From positions 104,209,587-104,273,586 of the forward strand of contig CM043964.1 in assembly GCA_014529385.2 (NCBI GenBank): a stretch of 64,000 nucleotides of DNA, read 5' to 3'. Position numbers and translations under genes: made by a program. This DNA comes from Adiantum capillus-veneris (taxonomy: Eukaryota; Streptophyta; Polypodiopsida; Polypodiales; Pteridaceae). How positions within the stretch are numbered: the stretch's first letter is position 1; every line of letters begins with the position of its first letter. The notes under the pieces are model-generated. The model ran no database searches, was not told the DNA's origin, and saw only the letters and a program-made list of their open reading frames with translations. Shown in pieces: positions 33,190-43,080 of this stretch.

Positions 33190-33853
33190 CACGATATACG
33201 TGGTTCCCCCAATGTGGGCTACGTCTACGGGAAAGCAGCTACTCAATGGCTTTAGTACTTCAAAACAAGAAGTAGTTTACAAAGGGATTATACCCTTAAT
33301 GGAGATCCCGCCTTGCTTCACTTTCACCACCTCACACTCACCTTGTTGCATCAACTTCACACTATGAAATGTGTGTAGAAATGGCCTCCTTTTATAGGCC
33401 AAAAGAGTTGCCCTCTCTCATGAGAGGCAGCCATGTGTAGCCGTCCTTGTGTGAATAAGTCCAAATCGGACCTTCCAATCCGCCCATGTGTGGCCGCCCT
33501 TGTGTAGACAAATTCGCTTTTGATTTCGGCCACCGGCCACCGGCCATTGACTTCCGACCACCGGCCACCAGCCATTGACTATTGGCCACCACCGACCAAC
33601 TGACCGGTTGTTTTTCGACCACTTTCCCCTCGCCGTCCGGCCATAATATTCCGGCGAGGGGAAAAAAAAAGTCTTGTGGGCTTCTGCCCCCGAGGCCCCT
33701 AAAGTTGCCCCTCAATTTTGGCTGTGAAAATTTTGGTTTGCGGTGAGTGATTTTCCTTCATGTAGGATGGCTTCTCGTCATAATGCGGGCCTTACAAATG
33801 TGCGCTTTTACCACAAAAAATTACAAGAGGTAAATCGGGCTCCATATTTATCA
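33055..33853 (-). repeat. Copia 5' LTR (799 bp)
   Basis: Uninterrupted copy of the LTR, with a (GA)n tract at 33141-33186 and the empty TTAA site near 33297 where the other LTR carries the small CACTA-ended element. Followed by the GTATA duplication. Confidence 0.92.
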
Positions 33854-33858
33854 GTATA

Positions 33859-34222
33859 CATGCATGAAGTGCTCTAGATCCTGAATCATGATGTCCTACT
33901 TACTCTACTCCTACTCATCATATGAAATGGTGATAATGGTGCTTTGGTTGTTTTTTGGCCTCTCCGGACTCTCAAGCTTTCCTCTCACCGCTTCTACCAC
34001 TCCAACTCCTACTCTAGAACTCAACTAATCTAAAACTATCTCAGTCTACCTAAATCTACCTAAGTCGAAGGATCTATACCAGACACATGCTTCCTATACT
34101 CCCTCTAAGACCTAGAGAGTCCTCCACCCCCTGATCCTATCTAAATGTAAAACGAGACTCTTGGCAAGCCAAAGAATCCCTATCCTCAAGGACTAGTCTC
34201 GGTCACCTACCTAAGGTTTTCG
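33859..34222 (-). other. N2 5' leader, part next to the primer site; non-coding
   Basis: About 360 bases of N2 between the copia insertion and the primer site. No domain and no palindrome copy here. Confidence 0.5.
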
Positions 34223-34240
34223 TCCCCGGCAGCGACGCCA
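34223..34240 (-). other. N2 primer binding site, tRNA-Asp type
   Basis: Minus strand TGGCGTCGCTGCCGGGGA matches the complement of plant tRNA-Asp(GTC), TGGCGCCGTTGCCGGGGA, at 16 of 18 positions and lies one base from the LTR. This primer is common in Athila/Tat-type elements. Confidence 0.78.
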
Positions 34241-34241
34241 A

Positions 34242-35174
34242 TGTTGGACGGATACGCCACGATGGACGTCCGCACAGCAAGAACTCACCTAACAAGATTT
34301 GTCAGCTAAGGATGAAGCTCAACCCGCAGGTGCGTGGAAGCAAGCATAGGGTGTCAACGTACACTCGACCGACTCCTAACTAATTCCTACAGAGGTTCTT
34401 GCCCAATGTCAAAGTCACAGCCTTCAGGAGTGCATGAGAGAAAACTTCCTACAACGCTTTCTAGAGCCAAATACCCATCCATCAAACAATCTCGAAACAC
34501 CACAGAACTTGAAGGAGACCCTACTAACACCAATAGGTCGCTCTCCCTAAGGTCTATGAACCAAAACCCCAACCCAAAACACCAGGTGCAAAATCACGTA
34601 GGATGTCTGGGACAAATTTACAGGTCTTCGTTTCCAAAATCTAAAGTGCCTAATGTGTAGCTCTACTCAATGTGAACGTGTGGATATGTTGCAATTCAAA
34701 ATCTGACAACGTATGCTCACCGAATCACCAGTTGAAGCTCATAGATGGAGCTCGCAAAACTGGACCGTACGCGCGCAATGTAGGTATCGGCGCGTAACTC
34801 TCGTCGTGGGAAGCACGCTGCACTTCTCTGCCCTCGATTCTGACCACCGGTGCACACATAGCATCAAGATGAAGCTCACACTCTCTCTCGTACACAGTAC
34901 GCTCACTCACAGACTTCCAAACTTTTTAAAAATGACAAAAGGTGTTTCATTAAGGTCAAAAAGTGGTATAAATACCTTACAATTCTCAAACCCTAAAGTT
35001 CCAAATTAACCATCTACTCAATCTAAATGTCAAAACTGGGATACAATCTGAAAACTTCTGTAAGCCCCAATATTTACAAGGTGAAATGTCGGGTTTTCTC
35101 CATAAGTGAATAATTACAAAAAATTATAATCTGCCGAGTAGTCAGTTTCTATAGGGTGTGTCCAGCTTCTAACA
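34242..35174 (-). repeat. N2 5' LTR (933 bp)
   Basis: Ends TGTTGGAC at 34242 and TCTAACA at 35174, inverted repeats with TG/CA. It contains the exact palindrome half-site CGTAGGATGTCT at 34597-34608. Similar to 18705-19624 with scattered changes. Confidence 0.9.
34597..34608. repeat. Palindrome half-site in the N2 5' LTR
   Basis: CGTAGGATGTCT, one exact arm of the internal palindrome, retained in both LTRs. Confidence 0.8.
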
Positions 35175-38100
35175 CTTCTCTTCATAATTTCTTAGATCGG
35201 AGCCTTGATACTCTCTCTCTCATCTAGAGAGAACACTACGCAGAAATCAGTAGAGATTAATCTCTAGTTGATTAACCTAAATGGTAATTAGTCTAATCCT
35301 TCTTAATTAGCAAGGTTAGATTAAGCTATTTTGTTAATAAATCAAAGATTAGGCCTATGTATACTCATAAAACCACTCTTAATTAATTATTATCTGCTGA
35401 TTGTTGTAATTAAGCTTGGTAATGTTAAGCTAATTAATTATCTTATCATATTAGGACTGAAATTAGCCAAATTAACCATGAATTAATAAGAAATATATTA
35501 AATAATCTTAGATTAAGTTGAGGTTTTTTCAGAGCTACATTAGAGAGTCATTAAGCTAGGAAAATTATCCTATAATTTTCTTAGTAATTTTCCTAATTAA
35601 TTAGGCAGAATTACACTGTTTTTTAGAGAAAATTAAAGGGGAAAGTAATCAAATTAATCCCAAATCCTTTGAGTTATTTATCAGTGATTAATTAAGTGTT
35701 AAGAAACCCATGATAGTCAGGAGAAGCGCAGATAATTAATTTACCTAATTACTTTAGCAGAAATACTCTGTTTTTTGGACAATTTAAATAGGAAAAATTA
35801 GCAAAGAGATTGAAACTGAGCTGAGATATTTATCAAAGTTTAAATAAATATGAGGAAACCTATGATAATTAGGAGAAGCTCAGATAATTTATTTACCTAA
35901 TTACTTTAGTAGAAATACTCTGTTTTTAGGACAAATTAAATAGGGAGAACTAGTAAATTGATTTCGAATGATGTGAGTTATTTATCAATGGTTAATTAGG
36001 TGTTAAGAAACCCGTGATAATTAGAAGAATCTCAGATAATTACTCTAGGTAATCACTTTAGCAGAAATACTCTATTTTTCGGACAATTTAAATAGGGGAA
36101 ATTAGCAAATAGATTTAAATTGAACTGAGCTATTGGTCAAAGGTTAATTAGATGTTAGGGAACTCGTGATAATTAGGATAAGCACAGATAAGTAATTTAC
36201 CAAATTACTTTTGTAGAAATACTCTATTTTTAGGATAAATTAAATAGGGGAAATTAGTAAATTGATTGAAAATGCTGTGAGTTATTTATCAGTGGTTAAC
36301 TAGATGTTAATAAACCCATGATAGTTAGGAAAAGATCAGATAATTAATTTAGCTAATTACTTTAGTAGAAATACTCTGTTTTTATGACAATTTAAATAGG
36401 ATAAATTAGGAAATAGATTCAAATTAAATTGAACTATTTATTAGAGGTTAATTAAATGTTAGGAAACCAGTGATAACTAAGACAAGCTCAAATAATTAAT
36501 TTAGCTAATTACTTTAGCATAAATACCTTATTTTTTGGAGAATTTAAAGAGAGGAAATTAACAAATAGATTCAAATTGAGGTGAGCTATTTATTAGAGTT
36601 TAATTAGATGTTAGGAAACCCATGATAATTAGGACAAGCTCAAATAATTAATTTAGCTAATTACTTTAGCAGTAATACTCGTTTTTTGGACAATTTCGAT
36701 AGGGGAAATTAGCAAATAGATTCAAATTGAATTGAGTTATTTATCAGAATTTATTGAGATGTTAGCAAACCCGTGATAATTAGGAAAAGATCAAATAATT
36801 AATTTAGCTAATTACTTTAGCAGAAATACTCTTTTTTGGACAATTTAAATAGGGAAAATTAACAAATAGACTCAAATTGAATTGAGTTACTTATTAGAGG
36901 TTAATTAGACCTTGGAGAACCCGTGATAATTATGTTACCATCAAAAAATTAGTTTAACTAAATATCCTAGTAAAACTACATTATTTTTAGGAGAAAAATA
37001 TAGTAAATTAACCCAAAAACCTTTGATATCAATATCAGAGGAAGAACACACCTTGAGGAATACATGATAAATATCCCAACCTTAGATAAATAGTTTAGTT
37101 ATATCTTCAATAAAAATAACCAATTCTTGTATAAAATGGACAAGGGAAATTAGGAAATGAATTTATCTAATTGCCAAATAAATACCCGAGGTCCAAAATC
37201 ATTATTGAAGAGTGGAAAAAATTACTTAAAGCATAAATAAGTTATAGAGGGAATATATCATCAAATTGACTATTAAAGATACCTATTTATTCCAAAAATC
37301 CTTATTTTTGGGTAAACAAGGAAAAAGAAGACTATTCAATTAAGCTTCTAATGGATTAAGTCTTTTTATAAGGCTGCCAACATGAATCCCAAGAGAACCA
37401 AGGGAAATCCTCTGACTGAAGAAGAGGATGTTAGTAACAAGCGAAACAAAGCAACTAATGACCATGAAGCAGGGCCTAGCCATAGGCCAACAGAGGAGAG
37501 TCTACCGACACCTTCCCCACAGCACATGGACGAGCAATCCCAAGTGGATTTCTATTATGTTCACTAATAGCTTTTAAAGTTCATTTTAAGTTAAGCATTG
37601 CATACGTAAGGTTAGGAAGGATAAACTGGTTGTAAATGGAAGGTAACTTCCATGAAACCCACGAGCAATGATTGTAACTAGAAAAGAAATGATTGGGTTA
37701 TGACTGATTGACCTAGAAAAAAAATGTTTGACCATCCTTAAGACAGCTTGTCTCAAGACACCTCTGATTCCTTGGAAATATTTTACTCTAGGTAATGAGT
37801 AATGATGGAGATACCATCATGGAAGAGTCGGTTACCTCGGCACGTGTGGAGTGGTTACACCATGCTTGTTTATGTTTATGGATAGTACTTTAAAGTTTAT
37901 CTTAGAGAAACCGCCCGGTTGTATGGGCAACTGGTTTTGGCGTATGGATGCCTGGACTTTGGGTGAAGGCTTTTTCCACCCCGGTTTTTATAAATAAGGA
38001 ATGGGTGCCGTTTTGCACGCGTGTGTAGATGGTCTTGAGACAAGTTAGTACTGGTAAGAGATACTTCAGAATGATAGTACCTTGTCTTAAGTCTAAAGAT

Positions 38101-38651
38101 GTTGTTTTCTGAAAGAATGTCTTCAATACTATTTTCAAAGGTTGTCTTAATGAAATGCAGTTAGGAAAGTTAAAAGGAATCATTGTTTTAATTGTGAAAA
38201 GAATGTGGTAGTAATTAAACAACACAAAAATCATGTGTGAGTGCGGGGTGGTAAGTGGGGATTGACTAAGGTTGTCAATCATGGACGGGTGGACCTGATT
38301 AGTCAGGTAACTATCCATTCCCACGCACTAAAACGTTTAGAAACTTCTGCACTTGGAAGAGGAATCCACCAACGGCTGTGCCCTCACATATGCTAGGGGG
38401 GGGAAAACGTTGGCTAAGGAAACCTTAATCAGAAGGAGGAAGATATAGGGCCGGAATTTTTTTTTTTATAGTCCCGTTTCCCTTGTGAGATAGGACTAGG
38501 TCTCTTCTAGGGCTATAAACCTAAACCATTGTCAATGGTAAGGGTGAATTCCCTGGAATTTTCCTTGTTTAAGGATCTGACTTTAGTAGGCCTAGAGACC
38601 TGTCAATGGTACCATCGTGTTTTGGGTGTCAGCGGGATTGGGGACCTTACA
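35175..38651 (+). repeat. Host element 3' LTR, right part
   Basis: Matches 1128-4416, including the ~150-bp tandem array (about 35600-36940), the small ORF (37382-37567) and the terminal CCTTACA at 38645-38651. Beyond 38651 the sequence switches directly to CACTA transposase. Confidence 0.9.
37382..37567 (+). CDS. Small conserved ORF inside the host LTR (61 codons)
   Basis: A 61-residue charged, hydrophilic peptide (KRTKGNPLTEEEDVSNKRNK, ending QVDFYYVH). The homologous segment in the 5' LTR (about 3190-3372) is collinear but lacks the ATG (ATT) and has a TAG where the Gln of SQVDF stands, then ends at the same TAA-TAG. It would sit in the long R-U5 part of the transcript. No family was recognised. 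It may be only a chance frame in a conserved leader. Confidence 0.3.
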   Translation: MNPKRTKGNPLTEEEDVSNKRNKATNDHEAGPSHRPTEESLPTPSPQHMDEQSQVDFYYVH

Positions 38652-38659
38652 GAGAGAAA

Positions 38660-40755
38660 GGATGGAGGATGCCAATAGAAGATTAGATTTATGTGCAGGT
38701 TATAATGTTTTTACCCTCATTATGAGTAGTGACGAGGATGTGGGGCCGTCCAACCGAAACACCTATCTCTCAAAGAGGATCTTATGTCCTTGTAATAAAT
38801 GCAAGCATGCTATGTGACGGACAAGACGCATTTCTTTGCAGCATGTTTGCGAATTTGGTAACTTCAATCCATCTATTATAGATCAAGTTGTTGCTAATTA
38901 TAACTCGTCGGAATCTGATACTGGCCAACAGGCAAAAATCTTGCTACCCAATAGATGTGTTCGCAAGCGCTTTGTTCAAGCAGCATATGTGAGGCCACAA
39001 GATGTAGCCTCTGAGAGCTTGGGGGATGATCATACAAACCACATTCCCAACGAGGCAATGTTTGATCCCAAGATCCATGAAATGATCGAGACGATCATGG
39101 ATTCAGAAAGGCTTATCTATGATGATATGAAAAGTGAAGCCGATACACCATTGTATGATGAAGCACTTGTGTCTAGGTTGAAGGCGCTCCTGGTTCTTCT
39201 CAACATGCAGACAAAGTTTGGATGGAGTGACACTAGTGTCACAACACTTTTTAGGTGATCTATTACAATGTGTTTACTTTAATAAAAAACTCTAGATGTA
39301 TAATGATCTGATAGATTACTTACAAAATTGTACTGCGTTTTATTTTGCTGTGTAGATTGCTCATTAAAGAGCACATACTGCCAACAGATAATGTGATGCT
39401 AGATTCCAGAGAGGAAGCAAGAAAGATCTTGCAAAAGTACATTCCAGATGGATGTTATTTTTAGAACTTTTCATGAAAATGCTCAAGGGATATGTGCGTC
39501 AGAAGGCACGTTCGGAGGGCAGCATGGCAGAAGGTTGGCTGGTATCAGAGTCCCTATTTTCCATTAGAAAGTGGCTAGACGGATTTGATAGAGCCCAGGA
39601 CACGCTATGGTGAACCATAGATGATGAACGGATATCTGGGATTGTCATGTGCAATCTCGGTGTTGAGAAGAAGTTGATGGAAGATCTAGAGGCTAAAATC
39701 AACCGATTTTGCATGCTTCACAATCCAGTGATGCAAAAGTAGATTTCACAATATGAGGATGCAAAGAAAGATCGAAAAAGGGCACGAATCGAGTGGAGAC
39801 GCGGAAGACGACCACCGATGCATTATCTAGCGGGCCTCGAGAGCCTACCAACATTCATGATCTTAAGATGGTTGCACAACCAATTGAAAAGCGCACAACA
39901 GTACGGTGAAGAAGTGACTAAGGAGGAGTGGGAGTACTCTCGGGGTTGCACGATCAAGGTAAGTTTGCAATGTATGACTAGTGACTTTCTCGATGTTTGA
40001 ACGGACATTCATAATCTTTGCTGGTTGTAGTATAAGTTATACACAGCAACATGGTGTAAAGGTCGACATTCTAGGGTGGAACAGATTGACAGAAAGCGTT
40101 TTACTCAAGATTGTGGAATCATGGCAAAATTAGAATAGTCTAGTTGACGACGTTCCTTTGATGCAGATCCTATGGTGGTGGAACTCACTTGATTCGGCAC
40201 GCTACAAGAGATCTTGAGGATCGATTATAGAGGATTTTTTGTCGACTTGTTTGATGTGCAATGGTTCAAGATAATCATGGAGGGTTGCAACACTACTGTG
40301 GGTTGAGGAGAGTCTGGTTTCCTTGAGGTGGATTCAACTAAGAAATGGACTGGCCTAAGAGACACTTTCGTACTACCCGAGCATTGTGAACAAGAAAGTA
40401 TGTAAATAGTTAACATCCAATTTTAGAAGACATGTGCTTGGAAGCTCTCATATAAGTTATGTGGATCTGGCAGGTGATATTTCATCCTACAAAGTCTGCA
40501 TCAAACTGGTGGTACTTCATAGAGGTAACCCCTTGTAGTGCACGGATGTATGAAGGCTACCATGTGCCAATCATAGTGGCATCAATGGAGGAGATCGGAG
40601 AAGATGCTGACTCAAAAGCCGCTGTGGTGGTGCGAGACAAGCATCAAGCTGCTACTCTCTATGGGGTACATGTAGAGGATCTACAAAATGAAACGGAGGA
40701 CATTTGTCTAAATGTAGAGCTCTATATAGATATAGGAAGTTATGCTGAGCTATGA
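38660..40755 (+). pseudogene. TNP2 transposase of element A, internally deleted
   Basis: The N-terminus has the transposase-associated pattern (ILCPCNKCKHAM, then LQHVCEFG). FGWSDTSVTTLF and LPTDNVMLDSREEARKIL follow, the start of the TNP2 body. At about 39450 it jumps to the late DUF4218 region (MLKGYVRQKARSEGSMAEGW), so the roughly 400-residue catalytic part is absent. An intron is predicted at 39959-40030 (GTAAGT...TAG), then a DUF4216-like exon (EILRIDYRGFFVDLFDVQWF, LPEHCEQ), an intron 40398-40473 and the last exon (VIFHPTKSASNWWYFIEV). Stops occur at 38815, 39612 and 40137. Confidence 0.75.
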
Positions 40756-40953
40756 GAGAGACCTCTTAAAGCCATAAATATTGTATTTGAAAAATTTTGC
40801 TCCATTTTATAATATATATTGTATTCACGTGGCTTTTTATCCATTCCTGTCTATATGCGTCATTGGGACATTGTATTCAATGGTCTACTTGTCCATGTTT
40901 TCTTCTCCATTCATTCAATATTAAGATTAAATGTTCGTATGTTTAATGCAGGT

Positions 40954-42291
40954 ATGGATGATGATGAGTTTCTTTGTTCTTTGTCACCCAAGCAGAGGCA
41001 GTGGTACGTGGATCGTCATCGCTCTAGAGCACCATCATGCGTTCGTACTCCTTTACAATCTCTCTCTGTTTCAGAGCATTCAACGTGCTCCGAAGCTTCA
41101 ATGTTGACGAGACAATCTTCACACTCATCTAGGAACCAACGCTCTAGTGGTGGCGGCGGTGGTTGTTGTGGGGATGCCACCACCGATGCCTCGACACCGC
41201 CTCGTGTGAATGAGGCTCTTTACCCTCCCCTTCTTTTCCCGCCCCCACATCGGCCACGGCATCGCCATCTACGCCAGGTTTTGCGCGGCTGATGGTCGTT
41301 CCTAGTAGCTACACACCACTACCTACTCCTTCGGGAGTCACCCCAATCAACACTCCTCGCTTCGGGGCCTAGACTCCGGTGGAGACACCAGACCTCCGTA
41401 CCCCCATCGACACGCCGCTAGAGACCCCTGTCGGGACACCCAGGTTCACGTGTCACCGGCGTGGGGGCTTACCTTACTCTGTCAACTTTAGCAACGGCAT
41501 CATCTTGGATGATGAAGGCAAGAAGGTGATCTTCTGCATGCATGGTCTTTGCTCTCAGGTGTTTAGAAACTACATACTAACACCTGGAGTGAAGTACCAA
41601 GTGATTTAAAAGACAGAGTCATCAACATGCTGCATGACGAGTTTCCCATTTCAACATGAGATGACCGCTTCAATGAAGACCTGATGAATGCTCGAATGCG
41701 CGAATACTGCAAGCACAAGTGTTTTGAAGTGCAAAAAGAAATAAAGAATTGGTGGAAGAGACGATATTGGCTGGCCAAAGAAGATTGGAAGAATGCGAAG
41801 AAAGCAGCACGTGAGAATCCTGACAAGTGGAAGCAATAGAAGGAGGCAGCCAAAGTGCAAGTAGAGGCACGGAGCTCGCACCACTTGGGGAGTGGCAGGT
41901 GGGCATCATTTGTGGGCGATCTTGTAAGTGTTTTTGGATTTCTCTTTAGGTTTGATAGTTTAAAGTTTTGGGGTTTTTAAATTCTAGCATAATGGATTCT
42001 TTGTATGTTTTTAAATTCTAACATAATGGATTCTTTGTATGTTTTGACAGTTGTCAATGACACGATGTGACCCCACACCGTACGAGCGCGAGTATGTAGG
42101 CACGAAGGGCTTAAACGCCCTGATGGACATTCTGAGTTCTCACGGCGGCATGGTTAGTATTAGGGTTTACTCTTTTCTATTTGTTGTATTGTTTTGTAAA
42201 TTATATGTTTATACATATAAAAAGCTGTCTTATTGTTTTTTTTGCAGAATCCGATAGGTACGCCGCTTGGACACGATGAGACGTTTGATTA
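40954..42291 (+). pseudogene. Second ORF of element A (plant Transposase_24/TNPA-like)
   Basis: Starts MDDDEFLCSLSPKQRQWYVD directly after a possible splice acceptor. A low-complexity Ser/Gly/Pro/Thr region follows, then LPYSVNFSNGIILDDEG and, after a frame change near 41605, LKDRVINMLHDEFPI and RYWLAKEDWKNAKKAARENP, the pattern of plant Ptta/En/Spm second-ORF proteins. Predicted introns are 41924-42050 and 42153-42247, the last exon ending GTPLGHDETFD. Stops near 41371, 41658 and 41838 make it a pseudogene. Such proteins bind subterminal repeats in En/Spm elements. Confidence 0.65.
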
Positions 42292-42744
42292 GTCGACGTT
42301 AGTCTAGCCGTAGTAGCTAGACAGCATTAGTTTCCTTTTGTCATAGCATATGTATCATGAGATGACGTGTATACGTCTTCTTGTAACTATTGGAAAACCA
42401 TGTATATTTTCTCAATAATGACAATGGTGTTGTAACTATTACATTTGCAAAGTTTAACGATCAAGTGATTTTTCCTATGATGTGTACAATTGTCATTGAT
42501 TTACTTTCATCAATTTACTTTTGTCAATTTTGTATCTTTATTCAGCAAACAATACTATGGATGATGGAGTTAATGGTTATATTGTCTTGTGGGTGATTAA
42601 TTTGGGTCTATATCTAAGCTTGCACTTTCTTTCAAAGGTGAATCTGGGCTTATCTTGGATTTATTTAGGTTTACTCTATTATTGAAACATTCAATATGGT
42701 TGATGGGTGGCAGGGCATTCAATGCCCTTCCACCAAATTCAATG
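42292..42744. other. Element A 3' non-coding region
   Basis: AT-rich sequence after the second ORF; no domain seen. Confidence 0.5.
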
Positions 42745-43007
42745 CTATAAGCGTCGGTATATAAGGCTCTGCAGCGTCTCTATGAACGTTGTTATAGGTG
42801 ACCTGCGAGTATCGCTATGGTAGTTGCTATATGCATCCTATATAGCGACGGCTATAGAGATGCATATAGCGACAGTTATAGAAACGCTCATAGCAACGTT
42901 CTCGTATTGACGCTGTTAGCGACGGTCTTAGCAATGCCAGGGAGTATAAAAACCCAATGTATTTTCGTTGCTAACAGCGTCACAAGTGCACACAACCTCT
43001 TGTAGTG
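42745..43007. repeat. CACTA subterminal repeats and right terminal inverted repeat (A)
   Basis: Many direct and inverted copies of a short motif around TATAGCGACGG / CGTTGCTA, then the terminal TCTTGTAGTG. This is the typical transposase-binding region of CACTA elements. The flanking TAT could be the 3-bp duplication. Confidence 0.75.
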
Positions 43008-43080
43008 TATCTTTTATCAAATATATATTAAAGATAATTTCAAAAAAAAAATTACAATATGGTTTAGGTATATGAGTACT

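Larger units (their letters stand above)
26939..33853 (-). mobile_element. Ty1/copia retrotransposon inserted in N2
   Basis: The LTRs are 33055-33853 (5') and 26939-29054 (3', enlarged by a 1.3-kb insertion). They begin TGTTAGG and end TTTATCA in plus orientation. The target duplication is GTATA at 26934-26938 and 33854-33858. A tRNA-iMet primer site is at 33041-33052 and the classic copia purine tract is at 29055-29066. The order gag, protease, integrase, RT, RNase H on the minus strand is that of Ty1/copia. Catalytic residues are lost in both integrase and RT. Confidence 0.93.
18705..35174 (-). mobile_element. N2: LTR retrotransposon with two unfamiliar ORFs and a palindrome array, no pol seen
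   Basis: The LTRs are 34242-35174 (5') and 18705-19624 (3'). The intact copy reads, on the minus strand, TGTTAGA at one end and GTCCAACA at the other. A tRNA-Asp-type primer site (34223-34240) and a purine tract (19625-19638) fix the orientation as minus. The internal region, once the copia insertion is removed, is about 7.7 kb. It holds ORF1 (about 24540-25507), ORF2 (19677-22825) and eight palindromes. No protease, RT, RNase H or integrase is recognisable, so it is presumably mobilised by another element. No clean target duplication is seen (TGGAA on the left, CTTCT on the right). Confidence 0.82.
649..38651 (+). mobile_element. Host element: Ty3/gypsy chromovirus (probably Tekay/Del-like), twice interrupted
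   Basis: The LTRs are 649-4416 (5') and 18207-38651 (3', split by N2). The intact termini are TGTAAGG and CCTTACA, a 7-bp perfect inverted repeat. A tRNA-iMet primer site follows the 5' LTR. The polyprotein order is gag, protease, RT, RNase H, integrase, chromodomain, which defines a chromovirus. The very long LTR (about 3.76 kb once N2 is subtracted) and Met primer fit the Tekay/Del lineage by established knowledge; that placement is inference. N1 (5093-13774) and N2 with its own guests (18705-35174) interrupt it. No target duplication is visible: the left side is microsatellite and the right flank is GAGAG. Confidence 0.85.
38652..43007 (+). mobile_element. CACTA element A (right part), deletion derivative
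   Basis: Plus-strand TNP2 remnant (38660-40755) and a spliced second ORF (40954-42291), then a subterminal array (42745-42990) and the terminal CACAACCTCTTGTAGTG at 42991-43007, whose reverse starts CACTACAAGAGG. The left end is missing: the host LTR element abuts at 38651. TNP2 has lost its catalytic middle, so A could move only with help from a full transposase. Confidence 0.75.
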
